The position numbers and the translations under genes are program-made. This document shows, piece by piece, positions 8,791-18,127 of a DNA stretch of 64,000 nt. The DNA is taken from assembly GCF_028767125.1 (NCBI RefSeq), contig NZ_JAKCWP010000011.1:62001-126000 (forward strand), given 5' to 3'. This DNA comes from Chelativorans sp. YIM 93263 (lineage in GTDB: Bacteria; Pseudomonadota; Alphaproteobacteria; Rhizobiales; Rhizobiaceae). The stretch's first letter is position 1. Every line of letters begins with the position of its first letter. Under the pieces are notes generated by a model. It was not told the DNA's origin. It searched no databases and saw only the letters and a list, made by a program, of their open reading frames with translations.

Positions 8791-9547
8791 GCGAGGACGC
8801 GAAAGAAAAGGCTGTCCTTGTCACCGGTGGTGCGTCGGGCATCGGATTTGAGACCGCACGCATTTTGGTCGAGCGCGGCTGGTCAGTTTACCTCTTGGAC
8901 CTGAAGCAGGAAGAGCTCGACGAAGCGTGCGGAACGCTGGCGCTTCCGCGGGAGTGCGGTCTTGCCTGCAGTGTGACTGACGAGGGGCGGGCGTGGAGCG
9001 CGCGATCGGTGAGATGGCCGCAGCGAAGCATCTCGCAGGCGTGGTGAATTGTGCCGGGACCGGCATGGACCGGCCACTGCTGGATACCAGCGTCCAAGAT
9101 TTCCGGCGTATACTCGACGTCAACCTGGCTGGTTCCTTCATCGTCTCGCGCGCGGCCGCACGGCTCTGGCTCGATCGGGACATGCCCGGCTCGATCGTCA
9201 ATATCAGCTCTATATCGGGGATGATCGGCAATAAGGGCCGCAGCGCCTATGGTGCCTCCAAAGGCGGTCTGAACAATCTGACCATGGTGCTGGCGAATGA
9301 ACTGGGCCCGAACGGCATCCGCGTCAATGCGGTGGCGCCCGGCCCCATCGATACCCCGCTCGCACGCGCCGTCCACACCGACGATGTGCGCCGGCAATGG
9401 AAAGAGCGCGTCCCGCAACGGCGCTACGGCACGCCGCGGGAGGTGGCGGGCGTCATAGCCTTCCTGCTTGCGGAAGATGCAAGCTACATCAATGGTCAGA
9501 TCCTGGCCGTGGATGGCGGCTTCGTCAGCGCCGGAATTTCGGTGTGA
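8787..9547 (+). pseudogene. Short-chain dehydrogenase/reductase, frameshifted
   Basis: A FabG-like SDR of about 250 residues split over two frames. The first frame, from ATG 8787 (ATGA overlap with the ligase), carries the cofactor motif TGGASGIG and runs on to VTDEG. The second frame takes over with VERAIGEM and contains NCAGTG, the active-site SSISG and YGASK, and the C-terminal AVDGGF. The break lies in the G-rich 8985-8992, where 8 bases stand where 9 are needed. Either a one-base deletion inactivated the gene or the base is a sequencing error. The intact enzyme would be a 3-hydroxyacyl-CoA or alcohol dehydrogenase. Confidence 0.85.
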
Positions 9548-9564
9548 CGACGGCCCTGCCGATG

Positions 9565-9603
9565 CATTGGGCTGCCAATGAAAACTGGGCATCTTCTCAT
9601 TGG
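9565..9603. other. Three-arm alternative hairpin
   Basis: CATTGG at 9565-9570, CCAATG at 9575-9580 and CATTGG again at 9598-9603. The middle arm can pair with either flank (loops of 4 or 17 bases). It lies in the gap between the convergent SDR and tctA genes; no T-run follows, so its role is unclear. Confidence 0.35.
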
Positions 9604-9728
9604 AGAAGTTGTGCTGCCTTGTCGGTAATGCGGGCTCCCGTTGCGCCCGACTTCTATGTCGGACGGGTTAATCGGCATACGTTGAAAGCTCCCTTGCGAG
9701 CATAGCCCGCGACAACGTCATGTCTCAT

Positions 9729-11252
9729 CTATTGTCGAACTTCCGTTTCATCGCGGGCTCGCGCCTGACGGGCCTGCTGAATTGTCGAGACGATCACATA
9801 GATCACGATGCCCAAAGTGGCGAGCAACAGGATGGCGCTGATAGGTCTCGTGAAAAACATGGAGAAATCGCCACGGCCCATCAGGAGCGCCCGACGTAGA
9901 TGGTCCTCGATCATTGGGCCAAGAATGAGGCCTAGGAGAACCGGAGCCGCCGGAAAGTCGAGTTTGGCCAGCACGTATCCAACGACGCTGAACAGCGCCA
10001 GAAGTCCGATATCGAAGGTCCGATTGTTGATGCTGAAGACCCCGATACAAATGAACAGGAGAATGGAGGGGTATAGTAGCTTGTAGGGAATAGTCAGGAC
10101 GCGCGCCCAAACTCCGATGAGCGGGATGTTGAGCGCTAGAAGAAGAACGTTACCAATCCAGAGACTTGCCACCAGACCCCAGAACAACTCTGGCTCGTCG
10201 ACGATTACCCCTGGGCCGGGGGTAATTCCAAAGATCAGAAGAGCGCCGAGCATCATCGCCATGATGGCATCACCAGGCACGCCCAGCGTTAGGGTGGGTA
10301 TCAGACCGGCTATCGAGGCCGAATTGTTCGCCGATTCCGGACCGGCCACGCCCTCCAGCGCCCCTTTTCCGAACCGGGAAGAATCGCGCGCCACGGATTT
10401 CTCTGCCGAATAAGCCACAAAGGTAGCGATCGTTGGGCCGCTGCCGGGAAGTGCGCCGAAAGTAAAGCCAATGCCGAATCCCCGCAGCACCGCGCCCCAC
10501 ATGCGAGCGAAGGAGCGAACCGCAGCGGTCAGGTCGGCCATGGCGAAGCGTGTATGCACCAGCGTCGACCTGCCCTTCTGCTCAAGATTGAATACGATCT
10601 CCGTGACAGCAAAAAATCCCATCGCCAAGATAACGAAGTTGATGCCGTCGGCCAGGTTCCAATTGTCGAAGGTGAACCGCTGCACGCCCGAAGTCAGATC
10701 GGTACCCACAGTGCCGATCCCAAGACCAAGCAGCACCATCGCAATTCCCTTTATGAAGCTGCCCTGCGACAGACCGGCTGCCGCGGTCAGCCCCAGGATC
10801 AACATGGAGAAATATTCGGGGGAACTAAATCTCAGGCCGAACTCTGCGACCATGGGAGCAAACGTCATCACGAGAATAATCGCGAGACTTCCTCCTACGA
10901 AAGAGGACAGCGCGCTGATGACGAGCGCCAGACCACCTTGGCCATTCCGTGCAAGGGGATAGCCATCCAGACACACGACTGCCGACGCCGCATGTCCTGG
11001 CGTATTGAGAAGGATGGAAGTGATGGCACTTCCATACATGGAGCCATAATAGATGCCGGCCAACATGATCAGCGCGGCGACGGGGTCAAGGCCGAAGGTG
11101 ACGGGGAGTAGAATAGCGATTGTCGCCATCGGTCCAATCCCCGGCAGAACACCGATTAAGGTCCCGACCGTCACCCCGACGAGGCAATAAAGCAAGTTCG
11201 CCGGTGAAAGGGCGACGCTGAATCCGAGCGAAAGGTTTGCGAATAAATCCAT
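9729..11252 (-). CDS. tctA: Tripartite tricarboxylate transporter permease TctA
   Basis: About 507 residues with 10-12 transmembrane helices and TctA hallmarks: GVLPGIGPMATIAILLP near the N-terminus, YYGSMYGSAITSILLNTPG, and a second GFGIGFTFGALPGSGPT repeat. It is the large permease of a secondary transporter for tricarboxylate-like acids. The ATG at 11252 starts two bases after the tctB stop. A GTG four codons upstream overlapping tctB is possible but less likely. It is the last gene of the minus-strand operon that begins at 15242. Confidence 0.93.
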   Translation of the reverse strand: MDLFANLSLGFSVALSPANLLYCLVGVTVGTLIGVLPGIGPMATIAILLPVTFGLDPVAALIMLAGIYYGSMYGSAITSILLNTPGHAASAVVCLDGYPLARNGQGGLALVISALSSFVGGSLAIILVMTFAPMVAEFGLRFSSPEYFSMLILGLTAAAGLSQGSFIKGIAMVLLGLGIGTVGTDLTSGVQRFTFDNWNLADGINFVILAMGFFAVTEIVFNLEQKGRSTLVHTRFAMADLTAAVRSFARMWGAVLRGFGIGFTFGALPGSGPTIATFVAYSAEKSVARDSSRFGKGALEGVAGPESANNSASIAGLIPTLTLGVPGDAIMAMMLGALLIFGITPGPGVIVDEPELFWGLVASLWIGNVLLLALNIPLIGVWARVLTIPYKLLYPSILLFICIGVFSINNRTFDIGLLALFSVVGYVLAKLDFPAAPVLLGLILGPMIEDHLRRALLMGRGDFSMFFTRPISAILLLATLGIVIYVIVSTIQQARQARARDETEVRQ

Positions 11253-11254
11253 GA

Positions 11255-11701
11255 CTACGGCCACAATTGTAGCGGCAGCTTAAGGACGTACCAGAAGAGG
11301 TAGCCGACGAACGCCGACAGTACGGCCGCTAAGACAGCTGTCGGCAACCAACCCAGGCGTTCATCTCCCGCAAAACGCGAGATCGTAACGAGGAGAACCG
11401 TGGATAGGATAAGCCCGAATTTATCGATTGAAATGGCGAAGGCACCCAGTGCCGTGATTACAAGCAAGAGTGGGCGAACGCTTGCAACAGAAATGGTGCC
11501 GACAGCCGGATGTTTGGAAGTACACGCCTGCCCGAGGAAAACAGCGCTAACCAGGCACATCAAGATCCCGATTACCATCGGGAAGAACCCCGGCCCCATT
11601 GCGCTTACCGTTCCCAGTCGCAAGCCGGTGGCGTGAGCGATCATGAAACCGCCCAGGCTCAGAAAAATCAGTCCGGACAGAAGAGGTTTGGAAAGTGACA
11701 T
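11255..11701 (-). CDS. tctB: Tripartite tricarboxylate transporter small subunit TctB
   Basis: 148 residues with four predicted membrane segments, the usual size of TctB. The N-terminal LSLGGFMIAHATGLRLGTV segment, with FPMVIGILM after it, is typical of the family. It pairs with TctA in the membrane and lies between tctC and tctA, almost abutting tctA. Confidence 0.9.
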   Translation of the reverse strand: MSLSKPLLSGLIFLSLGGFMIAHATGLRLGTVSAMGPGFFPMVIGILMCLVSAVFLGQACTSKHPAVGTISVASVRPLLLVITALGAFAISIDKFGLILSTVLLVTISRFAGDERLGWLPTAVLAAVLSAFVGYLFWYVLKLPLQLWP

Positions 11702-11784
11702 GCTTCTGCTTTCTCGACCTTCAAAACGAGGCGCTGTGAGCGGGAGCTAATTCTCCCCGCGCACAGCATTGAGGCAGCAAGGAA

Positions 11785-12753
11785 CTATTGCAGTTCCACT
11801 CCGGCTGATTTGACGACGCCCTGCCATTTCTCGATTTCGTCCGCGACGAATGTTTCGAAATCGGACCCGACGAGCTCTCCGGGTTCCACGTTCAATTTCT
11901 TGAACGTCGTTGCGATTTCCTCTGACCCCAGGAGCTTGGTCAGCGCCGCATCCAGAGATGTCCGAGCGTCTTCGGGCAACCCGGCCGGACCGTAGAGACC
12001 GAACCAGGAGGCAGCCGCGTATCCCGGGACGCCTGCTTCAGCAATCGTTGGCACATCAGGCAGGGAAGAAACGCGTTCAGCGGTGGTGACGCCGAGGATG
12101 CGCAACTTCCCGGATTGTACATGCGGGACGACTGTCGGCAATGAATCGAACATTACCGGTATATGGCCGCCCAAGAGATCGGTCATGGCTGGAGCCGCAC
12201 CCGGATAGGGCACGTGCAGCATGTCGATGCCGGTCATCGACTTGAAGAGTTCACCGGAAAGATGATTGGAGCCGCCAACACCGGAAGATCCAAAATTGAG
12301 GCCGTCCGGATCCTCCTTTGCGAGTTCGATCAGTTCCGCGACCGAGTTTGCCGGAACATCGGGATGCACCACCAAGGCATTCGGCACGAGCGCTATGAGT
12401 GCGACCTCGCTAAAGTCTTCCATCGTGTCGTAAGGCAGGTTGTCGCGGAGGCCCGGATTGATAACGTGATGGGTCGCCGTGAGCAGTAGCTGCGAGCCGT
12501 CGGCATTTGCGTGAGCAACATAGTTGGAGCCCACGGTTCCGCCGGCCCCGGGCCGGTTCTCAACGATTACCGTTGCCCCGAGTTCCTCACCCAGCGGGCC
12601 GGCCAGTTCACGGGCCAGAATGTCGGTTGTTCCTCCCGCCGGAAACGGTACGGTGATGTGGATCTGGTCGACCGGATAGGACTGTGCCTGGGCGGACGCT
12701 GCCAAACCCAGCGCCAGCAAGCCGGTTGCGGCCAATGTTTTGAAACCATTCAT
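11785..12753 (-). CDS. tctC: Tripartite tricarboxylate transporter receptor TctC (Bug family)
   Basis: 322 residues with a signal peptide cleaved after about residue 23 (AQA). The mature protein has the Bug-family start IHITVPFPAGGTTDILAR, whose aspartate closes the ligand pocket, and GAGGTVGSNYVA. It binds a carboxylate in the periplasm for TctAB. The start is an ATG behind AGGGAGG. It follows the acyl-CoA ligase gene by 23 bases, which suggests that the imported acid is activated to its CoA ester by that ligase. Confidence 0.93.
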   Translation of the reverse strand: MNGFKTLAATGLLALGLAASAQAQSYPVDQIHITVPFPAGGTTDILARELAGPLGEELGATVIVENRPGAGGTVGSNYVAHANADGSQLLLTATHHVINPGLRDNLPYDTMEDFSEVALIALVPNALVVHPDVPANSVAELIELAKEDPDGLNFGSSGVGGSNHLSGELFKSMTGIDMLHVPYPGAAPAMTDLLGGHIPVMFDSLPTVVPHVQSGKLRILGVTTAERVSSLPDVPTIAEAGVPGYAAASWFGLYGPAGLPEDARTSLDAALTKLLGSEEIATTFKKLNVEPGELVGSDFETFVADEIEKWQGVVKSAGVELQ

Positions 12754-12776
12754 TTGATATCCTCCCTGGAATCCGT

Positions 12777-14324
12777 TTATGCGGTCGTTGCGCTGACTGC
12801 AGTGGATGCGTCAGCTAGTCTTCTGCGTAGTTCTCTGCGCAGAATTTTACCCACCTCGTTACGCGGCAAGGAATCGGTGACGATGACGCGCTTTGGGATC
12901 ATGTAATTGGGCAAGTAGTTGCGGCAGTGATCTGTCACCTCGTGCTGGATGACCTCTCGTCCGCTTTCCGGAACGACAAAGGCGACGACCACCTCGCCCC
13001 ATTCCTCATCCTGTTCACCTACCACGCCTGCTTCAGCCACACCCGGCAGCCGACGAATGCATTCTTCGATGTCATTGGGATAGATGTTCTCGCCGCCGCT
13101 GATGATCATGTCCTGCTTGCGGTCGACGAGGTAGAGGAATCCATCCTCATCAAATCTACCCATATCACCGAGGCTAAACCAGTCGCCGCGATGCGCCGCG
13201 GCGGTGCGTTCGTCGTCGCGCCAGTAACCCGAGAAGAGGCCGGGACCGCGTATGAATACCTCTCCGACTTTGCCGGCGGGCAGATGTTCTCCTTCTTTTC
13301 CGAACACTGCTACCTCGACATCGAGGACCGGCCGTCCGACAGAACGTTCCCGCACTGCCAACTCGTCCGGAGTTATAGTCGTGACAATCCTCGTCTCGGT
13401 AGCGCCGTAGAACTCGGTCAATGCCGGACCGAATTTCTCGAGAACACGCTCCTTTGTCGTGCTAGGCAGAGGGGCTCCGCCCGAAATAAGACACCTCATC
13501 TTGGAAAGGTCGCGCCGATCCAGATCGGGTTCGCGCACGATACGCTGCAGCATTGTGGGAACGAGGAATGAATTGGTGGCGCTGTATTTTTCAGCTAGCT
13601 CCAGGTAGGTTTGCGGTTCGAATTTCCGTGGAACGACCGAGGTTCCGCCCAGATAAATGGCAAGGGAGGCGAAGTCGCGGGGCGCGGAGTGCCAATAGGG
13701 GCCCGCGTTGATCGTGACGTCTTTGTCTGTCAGACCATACTCCAGCGCCTTGTAAAGAAACCCACCGACAATCGCTCTATGGGAAACCAGCGCCCCCTTC
13801 GGCGTTCCCGTCGTTCCAGACGTGTAGCCGACATAAAGCACGTCTTCGGGCGAGATTGAGACGTCCGGCGGAATAGGTTTGGCGGTTTCGAGCAGTTCCT
13901 CGAGCGCCCATCCGCGATCCGTGGGCCCACCCATCACGACGATACGCCCATCGATTTGCTTGCGGGTTTTAGCTGCAAGTCCATCGTAAACGGGCAAAAA
14001 TTCCCGGTCGACGAAAAATGCGCTGACCTCGGCATGGCTCAGGCGAAAATCGATATCGGCCACCTTGAGCGCCGTATTCAATGGCACAAACCAGGCACCA
14101 ATGCTGCCAATGGCAAAGTAAGCCGCGAGATAATCGGCGCTGTTGCGGGCGAGCATTCCTACCCTGTCGCCTTTTTGAATTCCCAGATGCTTCATTCCGT
14201 CAGCGATCCGGTAGACCCGTTGCGCGAACGCCTTGTGCGAAATCTCCCCTACCCGCTCACAGGCTACAGCCGTTCGATCAGCAAAGCGTTGTGAGGTGAA
14301 GAGAAGGCTGCGGCCGAGAATCAT
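12777..14324 (-). CDS. AMP-dependent acyl-CoA synthetase/ligase
   Basis: 515 residues of the ANL superfamily. The P-loop GYTSGTTGTPKGA lies near residue 170, FYGATET near 315, the hinge region SLGDMGRFDEDGF near 400, SGGENIYPNDIEE near 430, and NEVGKILRREL with the catalytic lysine near 497. It would activate the acid delivered by TctABC. Its ATG overlaps the stop of the upstream MaoC-like gene by four bases, so it is coupled. The gene order hydratase-hydratase-ligase-transporter suggests a complete uptake and activation module. The substrate is unknown. Confidence 0.92.
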   Translation of the reverse strand: MILGRSLLFTSQRFADRTAVACERVGEISHKAFAQRVYRIADGMKHLGIQKGDRVGMLARNSADYLAAYFAIGSIGAWFVPLNTALKVADIDFRLSHAEVSAFFVDREFLPVYDGLAAKTRKQIDGRIVVMGGPTDRGWALEELLETAKPIPPDVSISPEDVLYVGYTSGTTGTPKGALVSHRAIVGGFLYKALEYGLTDKDVTINAGPYWHSAPRDFASLAIYLGGTSVVPRKFEPQTYLELAEKYSATNSFLVPTMLQRIVREPDLDRRDLSKMRCLISGGAPLPSTTKERVLEKFGPALTEFYGATETRIVTTITPDELAVRERSVGRPVLDVEVAVFGKEGEHLPAGKVGEVFIRGPGLFSGYWRDDERTAAAHRGDWFSLGDMGRFDEDGFLYLVDRKQDMIISGGENIYPNDIEECIRRLPGVAEAGVVGEQDEEWGEVVVAFVVPESGREVIQHEVTDHCRNYLPNYMIPKRVIVTDSLPRNEVGKILRRELRRRLADASTAVSATTA

Positions 14325-14767
14325 GCGGCCTCCCGGACGGGGAATTCGACCTGCGCCTCACCCTGCGCTACCTTTTCACCGCCTTGGTTCAGCACTTCGA
14401 TCTCCAGAACGGCCCAGCGCGACTCATCCGTCGTTTTCATGGACTTGACGGTGGCAAACGGTTGAATTGTGTCGCCGGGCTTTACGGGGATAAGCCAGCG
14501 CGTCTCAAGACGGCGTTGAATGGCTCCCCACTCGTGCGCCCAGTCGGTTATCATGCGCGTTATCAACCCGAAGTTGGTCATGCCATGCATGATGATGCCG
14601 CCGAATTGGGTCCTGCCGAAGCTGCCCTTCATGTATTCGTCATCCAGATGCAATGGATTGTAGTCGAGCGAGGCGTCGCAAAACTCGCGGATCGTTTCCC
14701 TCGTGACGGCGAATTGCGAGCCTTCTACGCGGCTTCCAACATCGATTGCGCTAAAGAGGTCGTTCAT
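14321..14767 (-). CDS. MaoC-like dehydratase/hydratase
   Basis: 148 residues with a hotdog fold of the MaoC family. The hydratase-2 motif region is visible as DYNPLHLDDEYMKGS, in which Asp and His are catalytic in the family, followed by GGIIMHGM. The frame is open upstream, but ATG 14767 (MNDLF) gives a normal single hotdog protein. It lies 10 bases after a sister MaoC-like gene and overlaps the ligase gene. The two may form a heterodimeric hydratase acting on an enoyl-CoA (inference). Confidence 0.88.
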   Translation of the reverse strand: MNDLFSAIDVGSRVEGSQFAVTRETIREFCDASLDYNPLHLDDEYMKGSFGRTQFGGIIMHGMTNFGLITRMITDWAHEWGAIQRRLETRWLIPVKPGDTIQPFATVKSMKTTDESRWAVLEIEVLNQGGEKVAQGEAQVEFPVREAA

Positions 14768-14777
14768 TCCCTGCTCC

Positions 14778-15242
14778 TCAATTGGGTCGAATGGTCCAGC
14801 CGCGGCCCGAGCAGATGACCTCGCCGTGCTGATTGAAAAAAACGTTGTCATGGATGACGAAAAGGCGGTCTCGCTTGATAAACTTATCGAGCGCGCGCGC
14901 CTGCAACGAGATCGTGTCCCCTGGGCGAGCCGGGATGTTGTAGGTCCAGGATTGTCCGGCATTGATCGTTCCGGGACTGCGCATCCAGTCAGTCGTCGGC
15001 GTGCACGAAAACATGAGCAGGATGTGGATGGAGGGCGGCGCGATGAGTCCGCCATAAACGCTTTCTTTCGCGTACTCCTCATCGAAGTAGAGCGGGTGCA
15101 TATCCCCGACCGCCCTGCAGTACTTCTGAATAGCCTCCAACGTCAGCACGTACGGAACCGTTTCACGCGGTTCGCCGGGCACGATCGCATCCCAACTCTT
15201 GCGCTCCGCCGCGTCCCGCCAGAAATCCGTCTCAAACTCCAT
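14778..15242 (-). CDS. MaoC-like N-terminal-type dehydratase (FAS1-DH-like)
   Basis: 154 residues resembling the N-terminal non-catalytic hotdog domain of MaoC/FAS1-type dehydratases: VLTLEAIQKYCRAVGDMHPL, then LIAPPSIHILLMF. These proteins usually pair with a catalytic MaoC partner, here encoded immediately downstream. It is the first gene of the minus-strand operon, starting at an ATG behind AGGAA, and is divergent from an IclR regulator gene. Confidence 0.85.
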   Translation of the reverse strand: MEFETDFWRDAAERKSWDAIVPGEPRETVPYVLTLEAIQKYCRAVGDMHPLYFDEEYAKESVYGGLIAPPSIHILLMFSCTPTTDWMRSPGTINAGQSWTYNIPARPGDTISLQARALDKFIKRDRLFVIHDNVFFNQHGEVICSGRGWTIRPN

Positions 15243-15262
15243 TGCAAGTTCCTATTTACATT

Positions 15263-15292
15263 GTTCATTGAGTGAACATAATAGCCACTATT
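15263..15292. promoter_or_regulatory. Tandem palindromes in the divergent MaoC/IclR promoter
   Basis: Two perfect inverted repeats sit next to each other: GTTCA-TTGAG-TGAAC at 15263-15277 and AATAG-CCA-CTATT at 15280-15292. They occupy the centre of the 106-base divergent region, where the adjacent IclR-type protein would be expected to bind. Confidence 0.55.
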
Positions 15293-15348
15293 GAAACGTA
15301 GCCGAATCTAACAATGTAGGCAACAAGGATTTTGAGGGACTAGTAATC

Positions 15349-16140
15349 ATGAACGAGAAAGCGGGCCCGGATATCGAACACGACCCCCAGAGCTTTGTGC
15401 GCTCCCTTGCACGTGGCTTGGCGGTGATTGAGGCCTTGGGGCGTCCACCGGGTCGGCACACGCTTGCAGAACTCGCCGCGGCCAGTTCGCTGAATCGCGC
15501 GGTGGCGCGTCGCATTTTGCTGACGCTTGTAGAGCTCGGCTACTGCACCGTCGACGGGCGATACTATCAACTTACGCCGCTGACGCTGAGCCTGGGCTTA
15601 TCCTACGCCCGCAGCCTTCCCTTTTGGGGCTACGCACAGCAGGTGCTTGAGGAGGTCCGCGCTGAAATAAACGAATCCTGCGCGATGGCGGTGCTCAACG
15701 TTCCAGACATCGTCTACATTTTGAGGCTTCCCGCTCGTCGAATCCTACCGACCAACCTCGCCATTGGCAGCCGCCTGCCAGCTTTTGCCGTTTCCCTGGG
15801 TCGAGTAATGCTGGCTCATCTTAGCGACGCCGAACTGGAGGAATATCTGCGTAACTCTGAACGCCAAGCCTTCACCCCGAGTACACTGACCGGCGACGCC
15901 GAATTGCGCGCCGAGCTCGCACGGGTGAAGGAGCAGGGATACGCCTGGATCGATGCGGAACTCGATCCCGCCATTTCAGGCATCGCGGTGCCTGTACGCG
16001 ACCAACGCAACAGGGTCATGGCGGCACTAAGCGCAAATTTCGTCGCTGGTTCTATCGACGAGGAACGCGCCAAGGCAGAAATCCTGGCACATCTCAGGCG
16101 CGCCGCGGCCGACATCAGGGCCAATATGCCGCCTTCATAA
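15349..16140 (+). CDS. IclR family transcriptional regulator
   Basis: 263 residues. The N-terminal winged helix (FVRSLARGLAVIEAL, then LNRAVARRILLTLVELGY) lies within about residues 15-75. The IclR effector domain follows, with NLAIGSRLPAFAVSLGRVML. The family includes many PcaR/PobR-type regulators of aromatic-acid use. It is divergent from the maoC-maoC-ligase-tctCBA operon and is its likely regulator. ATG 15349 follows GAGGGA. Confidence 0.92.
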   Translation: MNEKAGPDIEHDPQSFVRSLARGLAVIEALGRPPGRHTLAELAAASSLNRAVARRILLTLVELGYCTVDGRYYQLTPLTLSLGLSYARSLPFWGYAQQVLEEVRAEINESCAMAVLNVPDIVYILRLPARRILPTNLAIGSRLPAFAVSLGRVMLAHLSDAELEEYLRNSERQAFTPSTLTGDAELRAELARVKEQGYAWIDAELDPAISGIAVPVRDQRNRVMAALSANFVAGSIDEERAKAEILAHLRRAAADIRANMPPS

Positions 16141-16204
16141 TGCGCGTCGTTCAAGAAATCAGTTGCGCGCCAGCAATGACAACAAGGCAATCGAGGCAGT
16201 GGTA

Positions 16205-16675
16205 ATGGCTGAAAACAAGCCTGAGGAACAACGCAAAGAAAATAGTGCAAGTGCGGTATTTGCGAATGCCCGCAATCGGTTTCCCGATTTGGTCGGTGTA
16301 AAAACGGAACGTGCGGTGAAGGGAAAAGCGCGCTGCACTTTGGAGCAGCGCGATGGCAATTCGAACGCATTCGAAAGTATACATGGAGGCGCGGTGGCAA
16401 GCCTTATTGACGTGGCGGCAACCGCGGCCGCACGGTCAATGGCCGTGGACATTGCGCGTGTGGCAACATTGAGCCTGACGATCACCTATATGCTCCCTGC
16501 GAGGGGACCCGTGGCGGCAGAGGCTGTCGTTCTTAGTTCCGGGAAGCGAATTGCAAATACGAGAGTAGATGTGTCGACAAGCGATGGAACCTTAGTCGCC
16601 ACGGCGCTGGCGAACATACGATTGCAATGCACTAAACCCGAAGACCCGCCGGCACCTCGCGTTCGATGCGATTGA
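16205..16675 (+). CDS. PaaI-like hotdog thioesterase
   Basis: About 156 residues with the PaaI/YbgC-type hotdog signature: NAFESIHGGAVASLIDVAATAAA near residues 55-75, in which HGG and the following Asp are typical, and later LSLTITYMLPARGP. It would hydrolyse an acyl-CoA and release CoA. It follows the IclR gene by 64 bases on the same strand. An upstream TTG is possible, but the ATG at 16205 gives the normal length. Confidence 0.82.
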   Translation: MAENKPEEQRKENSASAVFANARNRFPDLVGVKTERAVKGKARCTLEQRDGNSNAFESIHGGAVASLIDVAATAAARSMAVDIARVATLSLTITYMLPARGPVAAEAVVLSSGKRIANTRVDVSTSDGTLVATALANIRLQCTKPEDPPAPRVRCD

Positions 16676-17018
16676 GAAGCGGGTGCACTCCTGATGGCCG
16701 CGGCGCTGGCATGTTTCTGGCAAGAAAGGCGCGGACTTGGGAATTTCCAACTGACCGTGCCACCAACAGACGGTTCTGCGACGAAGTCTGATCTCGGTCG
16801 CGCAAAGCGCGCTCCCGCAAGATGGCTCTGTAGGATGGCTCGCAAAGATTTGTCATAAAGCGCAGCGGAAAGGCTTTTCGCCTCTATGGCTTTAGTTCAA
16901 GCCGCCGCGTTGGGGGCATTGAAGATTTCCTTGGAGATAATGGAAGGCCGGCAACAGCATGATGCTTGTCCATGCCCCCGACTGGAATCATCGCCAGTCG
17001 GAGGCATTGGTGCGGTGG
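16676..17018. other. Non-coding stretch, nothing recognised
   Basis: A 343-base gap between the thioesterase gene and the convergent SDR gene. No open frame here resembles a known family, and no clear terminator, repeat or RNA was seen. It may hold remnants too degraded to identify. Confidence 0.5.
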
Positions 17019-17777
17019 CTATGTTAAGCGGACGGACATGCCGCCGTCGGCAATCATAGGGCTTCCCGTGATGAAGCTCGCCCGATCGGAAAGCAGGAAC
17101 AGGGCCGCCTGCGCAATCTCCTTTGCGGTCGCCATCCGCTTCATTGGATGCAGGTTCGCGATGAACTCTAGCGCGGCCGGATTCCCTTCTCCTCCGCTTG
17201 GCGTGATCGTACCTCCCGGCAACAGCGCGTTGACACGGATACCCTCGGCGGCATGGTCGGACGCCAGCGACTGCACAAGGCCTATCAGTCCAGCCTTAGA
17301 TGCTGCATAGGCCCCCATTCCCGGCATTCCGCCATTGCTGAAGCCGACGAAGGACGAGGTGAAGACAATCGAGCCTCGCCCTTGCTTCCTGATGACCGGT
17401 ATCTGCGCCTTGGCAGCCAGGAAGGCGCCTGTGAGGTTGACCGAGATGACATCGCTCCAGTTGCCGATCTTCATGTCAGGGATCGGACCCATCTCCCCCA
17501 CGATGCCGGCGTTGTTGAACGCACCGTCCAGCCCGCCGAACTCTTTTTTGGCGAGATCGACAAGGGCATCGGCATAGCCATCATCCGTTACGTCGCCGGC
17601 TAGGTATACGGCTCTGCCATTGTCACGGTTGATCGTCCCCGCGAGGGTTTCGAGTTCCGCCGACCGACGTGAGCCAAGGACCACATTGGCGCCTTCGGCC
17701 GCGAACAGCAAAGCCGCGGCTGCGCCGATACCACTGCTCGCCCCGGTGATGATGATCGACTTGCTTTCCAGTTCCAT
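17019..17777 (-). CDS. SDR family oxidoreductase
   Basis: 252 residues. The NAD(P) motif TGASSGIG is near residue 11, NNAGIVG near 90, and the catalytic serine and YAASK are near 140-158. GRGSIVFTSS and the C-terminal MIADGGMSV are typical of classical SDRs. The frame extends upstream, but ATG 17777 follows AGGAGA and gives the normal length. It stands alone, so the substrate cannot be guessed. Confidence 0.9.
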   Translation of the reverse strand: MELESKSIIITGASSGIGAAAALLFAAEGANVVLGSRRSAELETLAGTINRDNGRAVYLAGDVTDDGYADALVDLAKKEFGGLDGAFNNAGIVGEMGPIPDMKIGNWSDVISVNLTGAFLAAKAQIPVIRKQGRGSIVFTSSFVGFSNGGMPGMGAYAASKAGLIGLVQSLASDHAAEGIRVNALLPGGTITPSGGEGNPAALEFIANLHPMKRMATAKEIAQAALFLLSDRASFITGSPMIADGGMSVRLT

Positions 17778-18127
17778 GACGTCGTTTCTCCTAAACGTTG
17801 TGTCATGGTTGCCTAGCGGCTGCACAGACAGCGCGGCCACCCGATTCACGTGGCGCCAACGTGCCGCCGAACCTGATCCGCTGAAAATTAGGCGCAAGAC
17901 CGAACATTCCTTCTTCCACACAGCTGCAACCATCGGCACCGCCCGCACCCCGCACCATAGGCATGTCCTAGCGGGAGCGACCGCTAAAGATCAGGATAAT
18001 TTTGGATGATAGTCTCAAAACCAAGGACGAGGCGCTGATGAAGCGGCTTGTTGAAAGTTGGGATTCCCTTTTACGGCGAAAGATGCAGGTCATGGAGCGG
18101 ATGTCAGCGGACGGCGCCGGTAGAAGT
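17778..18127. other. Non-coding stretch upstream of the SDR gene
   Basis: 350 bases on the 5' side of the SDR gene, ending at the GntR remnant. A small plus-strand open frame begins at 18002, but it has no family resemblance and runs antisense through the GntR remnant, so it was not called. No clear promoter was identified. Confidence 0.4.
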
